NCBI GenBank assembly: GCA_947565425.1
Contig: CANOFW010000002.1
Span: 1-64,000, forward strand
DNA: 64,000 nt
Origin: an uncultured Lachnospiraceae bacterium
Lineage (GTDB): Bacteria > Bacillota > Clostridia > Lachnospirales > Lachnospiraceae
Direction of reading: 5' to 3'
The notes under the pieces were generated by a model. The model had not been told where the DNA came from. It did no database searches and saw nothing but the letters and a program-made list of their open reading frames with translations. Both the position numbers and the translations under genes were made by a program. The first letter of the stretch is position 1; each line of letters starts with the position of its first letter. This document shows, in pieces, positions 32,916 to 42,516 of the stretch.

Positions 32916-32926
32916 AGGGTAACCCT
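32916..32926. promoter_or_regulatory. Palindrome in the feoA / regulator divergent region
   Basis: AGGGT-A-ACCCT, embedded in GTTGAGGGTAACCCTTGAC, lies midway between divergent feoA and the DtxR-family gene. Its symmetry and position fit an operator shared by both genes. Two overlapping TTGACA boxes follow on the plus strand (32935-32946). Confidence 0.45.
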
Positions 32927-33047
32927 TGACTCCTTGACATTGACAATCTTCAGTATACTAATACCAGAATAAAAAATGAGGGACTGTTTATTATTCACAG
33001 TATCATATATGGCATCCGCTGTGCCACTGATGAAAGAGGAATTTAAC

Positions 33048-33407
33048 ATGAAAAACACAGAATCTACTGAAAATTATCTGGAAACAATTCTAATTTTAAG
33101 CCAAAAGCTTCCGGTTGTCCGTTCTATTGATGTCGCCACCGAACTTGGCTTCAAAAAGCCCAGCGTCAGCGTCGCTATGAAGCATCTGCGGGAAGCCGGG
33201 CATATTGTGGTATCGGACAAGGGATATATCACTTTAACGGATACGGGCAAAGAAATAGATGATATGATTTATGAACGTCACCGTTTTCTGTCCTCCTGGC
33301 TGATAAGCCTCGGCGTAGATGAAAAAATTGCGCTGGAGGACGCCTGTCGAATCGAGCATGTCATCAGCAAGGAGAGTTTCGCTGCTATTAAAAAGAATGT
33401 CCTATAA
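33048..33407 (+). CDS. DtxR-family iron-dependent repressor
   Basis: A 119-residue regulator. It starts at the ATG at 33048 after GAGG. A winged helix (about 1-65: SIDVATELGFKKPSVSVAMKHLREAGHIVV) is followed by a metal-binding and dimerisation region with ERHRFL and DACRIEHVIS. The Cys-x-x-Glu-His pattern matches DtxR (Cys102, Glu105, His106) better than MntR, pointing to ferrous iron sensing. It lacks the C-terminal SH3-like domain of DtxR/IdeR, a common short form in Clostridia. It is divergent from feoAB, so iron-dependent repression of feoAB is the likely role. The two nearby palindromes are candidate sites. Confidence 0.9.
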   Translation: MKNTESTENYLETILILSQKLPVVRSIDVATELGFKKPSVSVAMKHLREAGHIVVSDKGYITLTDTGKEIDDMIYERHRFLSSWLISLGVDEKIALEDACRIEHVISKESFAAIKKNVL

Positions 33408-33433
33408 AAATGAAAACGCCCCGCAAGCGGGGC
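33405..33433 (-). terminator. Terminator of the giant surface protein gene
   Basis: GCCCCGC/GCGGGGC (33418-33424 and 33427-33433), followed on the minus strand by GTTTTCATTTTT. It abuts the end of the convergent regulator gene. Confidence 0.85.
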
Positions 33434-33470
33434 AATACCCTGCTTGCAGAGGCGTAATCGAAAGGATGGT

Positions 33471-36400
33471 TTATTTAACAGTAATTTGAATTTTTGCCGT
33501 CTTTTTGTTAAACGTCTTTACTGTGATAACTGCTTTTCCTTTTTTCACTGCCTTAATGGTTCCTGACTTACTTACCGTTGCTACTTTCTTATTGCTGCTC
33601 TTATATGTCTTCTTGTAGCTAGCAGTATTCTTCGGCAGTTTCACTTTAATCTTAAATGTTTTGCCTTTCGTGAGGGTAACTTTTTTCTTGTTCAACGTTA
33701 CCTTCTTCGGCGCTTTCTTCACCGTGATTGTACAGGTAATCTTCTTACCCTTTGCTGTAGCGGCAGTAATTGTGGCTTTACCTGTCTTCTTACCGGTAAC
33801 CTTACCCTTGGAGCCGACAGTCGCTACTTTTTTGTTGCTGCTCTTGTAAGAAATCTTGCTTGTTGCACCTGTAACTTTCAGTGTCAGGGCTTCTTTCACA
33901 CCAATTGTAGCTTTCTTGATATTGATTTTAAGCGTCTCCGGTTTTACAGTTGCCGGCTTAACAGCAAGCTTGCTGATAGCTGCGGAAAGAGCCTGTTTTG
34001 CTGCGGCAATGTCGCTCTCAGAAGCGTCTGCTTTGGCTGCAACTGATTTCGCTGCGGCAAGCGCCTGGCTATATACTTTCCAGCTTGCGTCCGTGTACTT
34101 CGACTGAACGTAAGTCTTCTGAGCGTTTGCGATTGCTGTGTTAAGGTCTGCGACATAGACAAAATGGTTCATTGCGCTTTCCAACGCCTCTGCCGCATTC
34201 TTTACCTCAATTCTCGTTGCATCTTCTTTCACTACTACCTTCTGTGCATTTTCAAGCGCTGTCTGATAATTCTCCCAGGTACTCTTCGTATAATCCCCTG
34301 CACGATAGCCTTCTTTTACTGCTGTCTGAATTGCCTCCGTCAAGTCGGCAATAGATACCAATCCACGAATACCCATATTCAAATCAGAAACAGCTTTTGC
34401 CACCTCACTCTTGGTCGCATCAGCTTTTACAACCGTATCTTGTGCATACTGCAAAGCTGCGCTGTACTCTGCCCAGCTTGCCGCTGTATACTGCCTCTGG
34501 CTGTAATTCAAATTCTGAACTGTCTGGATATCCTCTTTCAGTGTTACGATAGAAACTAAATCTTCCATTGCCTCATTCAGTTTAACGATAGCAGGTCTTA
34601 CTGTTGCTTCGTTCACCTTATCTGATGCAAGCAGCGCTTTCAACTCGTTCAAAGCTGTGGAAACTGCCTGATAACTATTGGCTGTATAATCTCCTTCATA
34701 CAAAGCTTCTGCTCTTCTAATCGCAGCATTTGCATCGGAATCATCAAATACAACCGGCTGTAAGTTTTTCACTGCGCTCTTCAAGTTAGCAGTTACATTT
34801 TCAATATCTGCATTCGTTGCTGAAGGTTTGTCATTCAATGTCGCTACTGCCTCATCCAGCGCTTTCTTATACTGCGCCCAGGATTCCGGTGTATAGTTGT
34901 TCTCATTGAAGTTCTGTTCATTTGCGTCGTCAATCGCCTTTTTGAGAGATACGGTGGAAACAAGCGCATCCTTCGCCCTCGTCAAATCTGCAATCGCCGT
35001 GCCAATCTCAGCGCTGGTTGCGTTCGGGTTTGCTGCAACTTCCTTTGCTGCCAACAACGCTGCCTCATATGCGTCCCAGCTTCCTGCCGTGAAATCAGTA
35101 CTCTGATATCCCTGGTTCTCAGCATTTTCAATCACATCTGCCAATTTGTCAGGAGATACCAATGCGTCAATCGCTTTATTCAGATTCTGGATTGCTTCCT
35201 GAATCTCCGCATTTGTAGCGTTTTCCTTTGCCAGAACCTGCTTAGCTGCATTCAATGCCGCCTGATATTTCTCCCAGGAAGCTCCTGTGTACAGATCCTC
35301 GGTATAGGTTGCTTCTGCATCTGCGATTGCTTTTTGCAGCGGAACTGTGGTTGTCAAATTATCCACTGCGGATTTAATCTGATCAATTGCCTGCGCAATC
35401 TGCTGGCTGGTAACTGCCTCTTCTGTTGTCAACAGAGCCTTTGCGTCCTCACAAACCTTGTGATATGCATTCCAGCTTGCCGCACTGTAGTCAGCCTGCG
35501 GGTATTTCGTGTAATCTACGCCTGTTGCATTGTCGATTGCCGCTTTCAGTTCTACTACTGATACGAGCACGCCTGGCGCCAGTTCTAACTTGTTCTTTAC
35601 AAATGCAATATGGTCTGCTGTTTCTGCCGGATCTTTTAATACCTTTTCTGCTTCATCCATAACTTTTTGGTACTCTGCCCAGCTTGCTTTCGTATACTGA
35701 TCTTCAATATACTTCACCTTGAAGTCGTCAATGACACCTTTCAAGTCTACGATGGAAATTAACGCTTCCTTTGCATTTGCTACTGCTTCTTTTGCATTCT
35801 TCAGCTCATCAGCATCCGTCATGTTTGGCAGCATATCGCTCAGCGCCTTACAAGCATCGCTCAATACTTTCCAGCTGTCCGCCGTATAGTCCTCTTCTTT
35901 GAGCTTACCTACTTCGTCTAATACTTTCTGAGCTTCGTCGTATAAGTTATAATCTACTTCTGTAAGATTGTTCTTTGCCGTGGCAAACGCTGTCAACGCT
36001 GCTGCCACATCATCCTGCATCTTCTGGCTGGTATCTAACGGAAGCTTACTGTTTAAGTCATTTAACTTCGCAATTGCATCTTCCACTGCTTTACGGCTGA
36101 TTGCCGTGTAAACAAACTCGCCCACATGGTCTTTGTTTGTCTGCTCCGTATGCTTCTTATCGTAGTTACCGGTATCTTTTAATGCATCTGTAATCTGTTT
36201 TCTCAGATTATTCATGACATCTATTCTTGCCAGGAGAGCTGTATTGTTAAGCGCATCCTGCAACTTCTTTTCCTGATCGGTAACTGCCTTCTTTGTCGTA
36301 GCAGACTTCACCAACGCATCCGCTGCATTCTTCTGCTCTTCCAGTTTTGCACAATAGTTGTTTCTGGATTCCGCCGTATACACTTTATAAGTATCATCCG

Positions 36401-39400
36401 GCTTACGGACTGCTGTCAGGCGATCGTTGGCGTTTTTAATAATACCCTTCAATGCCTCAACACTGACTAACCATTCCGGTCCATCCGGTTTTACTGTCAT
36501 TGCCTTTGCCGGCTCTGCATTCTTCAATGCCGCTACCGTATCGGCTACCTGTTTCGTCGTCCAGTCTTCTTCACGTTCCATAATTCCCTGCGCATTCTCT
36601 AAGGCAGCGTCCACTTCACGATTATAAACTGCCAGGGATGCTTCGGAATACTTCACTTTTTCCTTATCTGAGTTCACAGTAGCTTTATACCCTTGCGCTT
36701 TTGCAATCAGTTCTTTGAGCTCATCTAAGTTCACCAAACCTTCAATCGCGTTCTGCAATTCCTTCTGAGCTGCCATAAGCTCTGCAATTTCAGGTCTTTC
36801 TGCCTTGGTCAGCGCAATCGCTGCCTCACATGCCGCATCCAACTTCTTCCTGGATACCGTTGTGTAGGTCGGGTCTTTGCGCTTATCCTCCGCCTGAGCA
36901 ATCCAATTGCGCAATGCTTCTACACCGTCTGCTTTCAGTGTGTCATATAACTGGGCATCCGTCATCATTGCATTGTACACGCGCGCCCTAGTTGCAAGTC
37001 CTCCAGAATACCCATCCCCAGACCAATATGTTGCGCCGAGTCTGATATCCTGATTTGCACCGTTTAACGGGTTGAGGTCATTATTATCCTTAGTTACGAT
37101 AAGCTTGCCATCCAGATAGAACGATATCTTCCCTGCCTCTCCAACAAATGTCAGATTGTGCCACGTTCCATCACAGAAATTATTCACTTGCGTTAATACT
37201 GTATGGTTATAATATGGCTTATTCTTATCTGCGGACTGGCGTGCCCATATTTTTGCTTTTGAGGCATTGTCACCTGCCACTGACACCCATCTTTCCGGAT
37301 TATTATATCCTAAGAAAAGTGCAGTATGATTATTTGCAAGCGCCTCATCTTTTTTCATCCATACGGATACGGTATACACGTTACCGACATTCTTGCGGTT
37401 CAAGTCTACGCCACCGTTGACAAGTTTTACGGCTTTGCCAAAGAGTCCTTTTTCTTCATACTCAAGTTCCTTATTATCACCGGGATAGTGATATACGCTT
37501 GCTGCGTCGTCCGGCGTTACGCTGGTATCATTCAGATTGCCGTTAAAGTCAAACTTGCCTATCTCTCCCGCTTTTACGTCAAGTATAGCGCATGTCATTG
37601 TTTTCTCAACTTTGCCCTGCTCTCCCTCCACGGAAACAACAGCTGTAATCGTTGCACGTCCTGCTTTGACTGCTGTAACCATACCGTTTTCATCGACAAC
37701 AGCGGCCTCATTATCAGAAACATAGGTCAATTTGCAGCTCTTATCTTTCCGAATCCATACCGGAATCTCCACACGCATCTGCTTGCTCCAGCCTGGCAGT
37801 ATCGAAGCCTCTACCTTTTCTGCCTTGAATCCAAGCTCAGTAAGCGTTGCTGCCGCATCATTTAATGTGACAGTGGTCTTCAAAACGACCGGTTCATGAC
37901 CTGCACAGTATACTGTCGTGGTAATTACGCCGTTCTTCTCCGCATCGGCGGTGGCGCTTATCTTACCATCCTTGTCTACCTTGATTTCCTCATAGTCGCT
38001 ACTGTAAGCTACAGTGTATGCCGCCTCTGCTGCCAGACCTGTGACACGAAGATTCACATTTGCTGTCTTTCCTGCCGGGGTAACCTTCACATCCGCATTT
38101 ACATTACATCCGTTTTTCACTGCATCATCATCAATGTAGCCTGCCGGACATCCCTGATAAAGACGGAAATTATCCATTACGAAAGTTCCATACTCACCGG
38201 TTGTTGCGGTATGATTTGCCACAGTACCCACATAAATCTTGGCGTCCGCAGCCGTAATTGCAGCCATTGCGCTCTTTCCTGCGCCTACCTGCGTACCGTC
38301 TACATAAACCTTCGTGGAAGCATCTGTAACTACAATGTCCCAACGATGCCAGCCTTCGGTCGGAACCTTCGTCAGAGTAACTTCTTCTCCGCCAGCCTGT
38401 AACGTCTCGGCTGCGAAAATTCCCAGGAAATCATCCTCTGTACCAACATAAAGTACCTGGTTTGCCGCGCCATTGTACAAATCATAAGAAATAGTAGCTG
38501 CATTTTCTGTATCTTTCAGCACATTAAATGCTTCTCCAGCTTCATTTCTCAGAAGTAAATACTGTTTGTCGGTTCCCTTTAAGGAAACTGCCTTACCGTT
38601 TCCTTCTGCGCCTTCCACAAGGTTGTATTTCTCTGCATCCTTGCCGTTGGCCCTAATCATTGTTTTGTTATTGTCTCTACAGAAGAATCCTCCATCCGGA
38701 TGCAGCGTTGCTTCTTCAAAGCTAAAGTCTGCCAGAAGCCCTGCTTTCTTCTGTAATGCACCTGCCGCCATATCTAACGCCTTCTTAGCGGCATCTATGG
38801 TTTCTTTGGCGATATTTTCTTTAGCCGCATCTTTGTCAAGAATATCCTTAGCGTCTGCCTGTGCTTTCTGCAATGCAGACCAAGCGTCTTCCATATAAAG
38901 CTTTTCGTCATAGTTAGCGTCTACAACAGCCTGATAGGAGTTACGCAAACCAGCAATCTCAACCAGCGCTTTGACATTTTTCTCAAATGCGTCCACGAGC
39001 GCTTTCAGCTCAGCCAACGGAAGATCCTTGCCGTCAGTTACGGCACGGTAAGATGTTTCTACCACATCCCATGTTGCCTGCGTATAGTCTTTGTAAGTTT
39101 CAATTTTCTTTTCTTCATCTTTATATGTTTTGAACAGTTTTTCGGCTTTTGCAAGAAGAGCTGCATTGCTGGGAACTACTTTCAGCTTATATGTAATGGT
39201 AACATTGCCCGCTTTCACCGGTACAGTCGCTGTCAACGTTACATCTTTTGCCTCTAATTGAGCAACCACTTTTCCTGCGCTTGTCAATACTGTCTCATCA
39301 CTGCTCTTCCATGTAATGTCTGCCTTAAACAGCTTCTTCGGCAATACAAGGTCTGAGCTGACGCTGTCCTGCGCTGTGTTTTCTCCCTTAATCTGTTCCC

Positions 39401-42146
39401 AGGAAACCGTTTCTTGTAATGCTTCCTCGGCAATCTGCTTCTGGGTTCTGGCTCCTTTATAAACTGCCACATTGTCTACCAGACCGCCAAACAAGTGATA
39501 AGATTTGGCAACTCCCAGATAGATATCACTGCTGTCTTTGGTAAGCAGATTAGCAGCTTCTACGTCCTCAGCTACCAGAGTTCCATCTACATAAATGTTT
39601 ACCTTACCGTCTTTGCCGGTTACCGTAACCATATGCCACTCTCTGTCTGCAAAAACATCGCTGGGAGCAACTGCTGCGGTTGTTCCGTCAGATTTTAATA
39701 CCCGTACGTTTCCTGCCCCAAGCTCTGCGCCCGATAAGGAAATCCAGGAATCGTCAGCGGCAAAACCGCCAAGCGCCAATACAGACTGATTTACAGACAG
39801 ACGTGATTCCGTATCGCTCTTCATCCATGCAGATACCGTATATTCATCGCCTACTTTACCAGTATTCAGACGTAAACCGAAATCTTTCAGGCGAAGCGCA
39901 GAAGCTGACTTAAAGCCCTGCTCATAGTTAGCTGCCGTCACTGCTGAATCCTCTAAATCTGTACGGTTGTTCTCTTCTCCTCCCCAGGCTTTTGCGTATT
40001 TATCTGCATCTGCCTTATTCTTCAGGCGTTCTTTGTCTTCGGCGCCGTCTTCTTTTTCAAAGTCGTATGCTGCCACCTGTCTACCGTCGATCTTCAGATT
40101 CTCTTCGACTGTAATTGTTGTCGTTCCAATTGTAATGGTTGCCGTTACCTTTGCTGCATCCGCTGTCTGCTTTGCTTCCAGTTTTGCTTTTCCCGGAACT
40201 TTCGTATCTTCCGTCAATACCAAAGCTGTACTGTCGCTGCTTAATACAATCTCTAACTCTGGATGATTGGCAATGCGTGCATCTAAACCATCCACTGTAA
40301 TTTCACCGGTATCGCCAACCCGTGCCGGCGCTTTTGCAGTGTTCAGTTTAATTTCATCTTTCTGAGCCTGTCTTGCCAAAATCTGTTCTGCTGTCACACA
40401 AGTAACGGTTGTTTTTACTTCTTTCTGAGCATCGCCCATAGAAACAGTCGCCGTAATATCTGCTGTTCCTGCTGCCACCGCCGTAATCTTTCCTGTAGCG
40501 TCTACTGTGGCAATCGTATCGTCACTACTTGCATAGACAACCTGATATACACAGGATTTCAAATCTTCTGGAAGAACCAGTTCCATTTGCTCTGTCACAT
40601 CACTGCCCGCTACCATCTCAACTTCCTTTTTCTGTGCTTCCACACCAGACACCAGGCTCTTCAAATATTCCACCTGCTGTCCATCGTAAATACGGAAATT
40701 ATCCATGGTAAAGCTGCCATACTCGCCAGGCGTTGCACCCCAGTTGGCTGCTCCAAGATAAAGAACACTTGCATTTCCTAAGATATCCGCCAGCTTCTGC
40801 TGAGAATTGCCCGGTGTCTGACCCTTTAAGACGCCGTCTTCATACACTTTGATGTATCCATAGGAAATTTCAATATCCCAGTGGTGCCAACCCGGTGTCG
40901 TATCCGGGTTCGAGAACGTAATCACACGGCTTCCAGCGCTCTTAACAGTTCCATCCGCGTTGTTCGGTCTGCCGTTATAGTAGTATTCCAGCTCATTTGT
41001 GCCGGAAACTGCCACATAATTCTCTTTCTGATATACATTTTGATTTGCGTCCTTATCTGCATACACTACCCAGCTATTAGCGCCGCCGTTCAAGTCATAG
41101 GAAAGCGTAACCACATTTTTCCCGCTTAAAATCGGCGTTCCATCCGGTTTTGTGAGGGACAGATACTGCTTTTTCGCAGCGTCTATTTTAATCGCCCTTC
41201 CTCCGCCGTTTCCTTCTACGATCTCATAGCTGTTGTGCTGTGTCGCTTTGAGCGTGTCAGTTACGAAATCTCCGCCCTGTATCTGACGCTCTGCTTCAAA
41301 ATCAAGCTCTGCCAGGATGCCCGGTTTCTGTGGTCTGCCAACCTCTGCAATCCCTTCAGAAATCTTGAAATTGTCCATCGTAAAGCTTCCGAATTCGCCC
41401 GGGGTTCCTCCCCAATTCGCTGCTCCAAGATAGAGCACACCGTTGTCGCCCAAAATTTCGGAAAGCCTTGACTTGCTGATGGAGTCTCCGTACAAAACAC
41501 CATCAACATACACCTTGGTGTAATCGTTGGCAACGACAATATCCCAGTGGCGCCAGCCATTTGTAGGAGCATTGTTAATCGTCGTATTGGAACTTGTCGT
41601 CCCATAGTTCCTGCCGTTGCGATATCTCTCTACTGTATTGGCTCCTATGACTCCCAGATAGTTTTCGTCACCTTCCCCCCTATTCTGCTCCGTATTTTTA
41701 TCCGCGTAAACGACCCACGAATCAGGAGCATCTTTCAGGTCATAAGAAATGGTAATCTCATCCTTACCCTTTAAGATAAAACTATCTTCTGCACCTGGTG
41801 CATAGGACAGCGAAAGATACTGCTTCTTCGCCTTATCAAGTTTCAGCGCTTTCCCTCCGTCCTTCCCGTCTACAAGTTCATAGCCATTAAAACTTTTCGC
41901 TCTTGCCTTCCCGTCTACGCTTTGCAAATCGTCGGTCGTAAGAACGTTTCCCGGTTCAAAATCGAACTCGACCAGCGTTTTCAAGCCAGACACATCCGCT
42001 GACAACGAATGGGCGGTTCCGTTGTCATCCTGCACGTTTTGCGCAGCGGATGGCGTTGCTGCTTCCACGGATTGCGGAACCGAGATGCCTGTTACAGACA
42101 TGACGGCCGCCATCAGTAAAGCCCCAAACTGTTTCCCTTTTACCAT
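33471..42146 (-). CDS. Giant secreted LamG/FIVAR/Big_2 repeat protein
   Basis: A 2,891-residue exported protein. It starts at the ATG at 42146, with GGAGGT 6 bases upstream and a signal peptide ending VEAA. The order of modules is: two LamG/concanavalin-like domains (about 55-490, each closing with FGSFTMDNF or YGSFTMDNF), Ig/Big_2-like units (about 510-690), a LamG (about 695-905), an Ig unit, two FIVAR units (about 1010-1150), a LamG (about 1155-1370), Ig units, a fifth LamG (about 1555-1765), about 14 FIVAR three-helix repeats of 65-90 residues (about 1770-2740; motifs YT.ASW..Y..AL..A) and two lysine-rich Big_2 domains at the end (YKSSNKKVATV). No catalytic domain, LPxTG or membrane anchor is visible. 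LamG domains suggest glycan binding, and FIVAR repeats form a stalk. Its promoter carries a four-site phased operator. Confidence 0.88.
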   Translation of the reverse strand: MVKGKQFGALLMAAVMSVTGISVPQSVEAATPSAAQNVQDDNGTAHSLSADVSGLKTLVEFDFEPGNVLTTDDLQSVDGKARAKSFNGYELVDGKDGGKALKLDKAKKQYLSLSYAPGAEDSFILKGKDEITISYDLKDAPDSWVVYADKNTEQNRGEGDENYLGVIGANTVERYRNGRNYGTTSSNTTINNAPTNGWRHWDIVVANDYTKVYVDGVLYGDSISKSRLSEILGDNGVLYLGAANWGGTPGEFGSFTMDNFKISEGIAEVGRPQKPGILAELDFEAERQIQGGDFVTDTLKATQHNSYEIVEGNGGGRAIKIDAAKKQYLSLTKPDGTPILSGKNVVTLSYDLNGGANSWVVYADKDANQNVYQKENYVAVSGTNELEYYYNGRPNNADGTVKSAGSRVITFSNPDTTPGWHHWDIEISYGYIKVYEDGVLKGQTPGNSQQKLADILGNASVLYLGAANWGATPGEYGSFTMDNFRIYDGQQVEYLKSLVSGVEAQKKEVEMVAGSDVTEQMELVLPEDLKSCVYQVVYASSDDTIATVDATGKITAVAAGTADITATVSMGDAQKEVKTTVTCVTAEQILARQAQKDEIKLNTAKAPARVGDTGEITVDGLDARIANHPELEIVLSSDSTALVLTEDTKVPGKAKLEAKQTADAAKVTATITIGTTTITVEENLKIDGRQVAAYDFEKEDGAEDKERLKNKADADKYAKAWGGEENNRTDLEDSAVTAANYEQGFKSASALRLKDFGLRLNTGKVGDEYTVSAWMKSDTESRLSVNQSVLALGGFAADDSWISLSGAELGAGNVRVLKSDGTTAAVAPSDVFADREWHMVTVTGKDGKVNIYVDGTLVAEDVEAANLLTKDSSDIYLGVAKSYHLFGGLVDNVAVYKGARTQKQIAEEALQETVSWEQIKGENTAQDSVSSDLVLPKKLFKADITWKSSDETVLTSAGKVVAQLEAKDVTLTATVPVKAGNVTITYKLKVVPSNAALLAKAEKLFKTYKDEEKKIETYKDYTQATWDVVETSYRAVTDGKDLPLAELKALVDAFEKNVKALVEIAGLRNSYQAVVDANYDEKLYMEDAWSALQKAQADAKDILDKDAAKENIAKETIDAAKKALDMAAGALQKKAGLLADFSFEEATLHPDGGFFCRDNNKTMIRANGKDAEKYNLVEGAEGNGKAVSLKGTDKQYLLLRNEAGEAFNVLKDTENAATISYDLYNGAANQVLYVGTEDDFLGIFAAETLQAGGEEVTLTKVPTEGWHRWDIVVTDASTKVYVDGTQVGAGKSAMAAITAADAKIYVGTVANHTATTGEYGTFVMDNFRLYQGCPAGYIDDDAVKNGCNVNADVKVTPAGKTANVNLRVTGLAAEAAYTVAYSSDYEEIKVDKDGKISATADAEKNGVITTTVYCAGHEPVVLKTTVTLNDAAATLTELGFKAEKVEASILPGWSKQMRVEIPVWIRKDKSCKLTYVSDNEAAVVDENGMVTAVKAGRATITAVVSVEGEQGKVEKTMTCAILDVKAGEIGKFDFNGNLNDTSVTPDDAASVYHYPGDNKELEYEEKGLFGKAVKLVNGGVDLNRKNVGNVYTVSVWMKKDEALANNHTALFLGYNNPERWVSVAGDNASKAKIWARQSADKNKPYYNHTVLTQVNNFCDGTWHNLTFVGEAGKISFYLDGKLIVTKDNNDLNPLNGANQDIRLGATYWSGDGYSGGLATRARVYNAMMTDAQLYDTLKADGVEALRNWIAQAEDKRKDPTYTTVSRKKLDAACEAAIALTKAERPEIAELMAAQKELQNAIEGLVNLDELKELIAKAQGYKATVNSDKEKVKYSEASLAVYNREVDAALENAQGIMEREEDWTTKQVADTVAALKNAEPAKAMTVKPDGPEWLVSVEALKGIIKNANDRLTAVRKPDDTYKVYTAESRNNYCAKLEEQKNAADALVKSATTKKAVTDQEKKLQDALNNTALLARIDVMNNLRKQITDALKDTGNYDKKHTEQTNKDHVGEFVYTAISRKAVEDAIAKLNDLNSKLPLDTSQKMQDDVAAALTAFATAKNNLTEVDYNLYDEAQKVLDEVGKLKEEDYTADSWKVLSDACKALSDMLPNMTDADELKNAKEAVANAKEALISIVDLKGVIDDFKVKYIEDQYTKASWAEYQKVMDEAEKVLKDPAETADHIAFVKNKLELAPGVLVSVVELKAAIDNATGVDYTKYPQADYSAASWNAYHKVCEDAKALLTTEEAVTSQQIAQAIDQIKSAVDNLTTTVPLQKAIADAEATYTEDLYTGASWEKYQAALNAAKQVLAKENATNAEIQEAIQNLNKAIDALVSPDKLADVIENAENQGYQSTDFTAGSWDAYEAALLAAKEVAANPNATSAEIGTAIADLTRAKDALVSTVSLKKAIDDANEQNFNENNYTPESWAQYKKALDEAVATLNDKPSATNADIENVTANLKSAVKNLQPVVFDDSDANAAIRRAEALYEGDYTANSYQAVSTALNELKALLASDKVNEATVRPAIVKLNEAMEDLVSIVTLKEDIQTVQNLNYSQRQYTAASWAEYSAALQYAQDTVVKADATKSEVAKAVSDLNMGIRGLVSIADLTEAIQTAVKEGYRAGDYTKSTWENYQTALENAQKVVVKEDATRIEVKNAAEALESAMNHFVYVADLNTAIANAQKTYVQSKYTDASWKVYSQALAAAKSVAAKADASESDIAAAKQALSAAISKLAVKPATVKPETLKINIKKATIGVKEALTLKVTGATSKISYKSSNKKVATVGSKGKVTGKKTGKATITAATAKGKKITCTITVKKAPKKVTLNKKKVTLTKGKTFKIKVKLPKNTASYKKTYKSSNKKVATVSKSGTIKAVKKGKAVITVKTFNKKTAKIQITVK

Positions 42147-42275
42147 GATTGTACCTCCTTCACTTTTTGACAACTTCCTGACTTTTTGACATTCAGCATA
42201 TATCCCTCTACTGCCTTCATCAGGAAAAATTAGTAAAAATTACCACATTTGGGAAATAATGTGATACCAACTTAA

Positions 42276-42348
42276 ATTTTACTAATATAGTATACGTTTT
42301 GTCAAGAAGAAATTTCCAAGTTTTTCCATATTTGGAAATTTATGGAAA
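42276..42348 (-). promoter_or_regulatory. Promoter and phased four-site operator of the giant protein gene
   Basis: On the minus strand, TTGACA (42300-42305), 18 bp and TAAAAT (42276-42281). Directly upstream, four 6-bp half-sites start at 42313, 42323, 42333 and 42343: TTTCCA, TTTCCA, TGGAAA, TGGAAA. Their spacing is exactly 10 bp, so they lie on one face of the helix as nested inverted repeats. The position is that of an activator site. Between promoter and gene lies a CACATT/AATGTG hairpin (about 42244-42263). Confidence 0.65.
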
Positions 42349-42365
42349 TTTTTAAACAAACTGTC

Positions 42366-42455
42366 GCTTGTGAGAGTGCGCATAATTATTTTTATCTTAT
42401 AGAAAATACACTTTCACACGTTAGAGTGACAAGGTTTTTCCTATAAGACAAAAAA
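42366..42455. repeat. Hairpin repeat family, copy 2 of 3
   Basis: Shares with copy 1 the flank GTGAGAGTGCGCATAAT (left) and the core GTGACAAGGTTTTTCCTATA (right). The arms around 42395-42410 and 42436-42450 form an imperfect hairpin. It ends in the A-run that is the U-tract of the HD-GYP terminator on the minus strand. It lies upstream of the giant gene's promoter region. Confidence 0.7.
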
Positions 42456-42499
42456 AGAACTGCTGCATAAGTAGATGATTTCTCTACCTATGCAACAGC
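42450..42499 (-). terminator. Terminator of the HD-GYP gene
   Basis: On the minus strand, the stem GCTGTTGCATA.GTAG pairs with CTAC.TATGCAGCAG (arms about 42484-42499 and 42460-42474), followed by TTCTTTTTTT. Confidence 0.8.
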
Positions 42500-42516
42500 C
42501 CCTAATCTGGCACATG

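Noticed and set aside
37148..38402. Several plus-strand frames opposite the giant surface gene
   Set aside because: They are antisense to LamG and Ig modules, with unlikely composition and no start signals.
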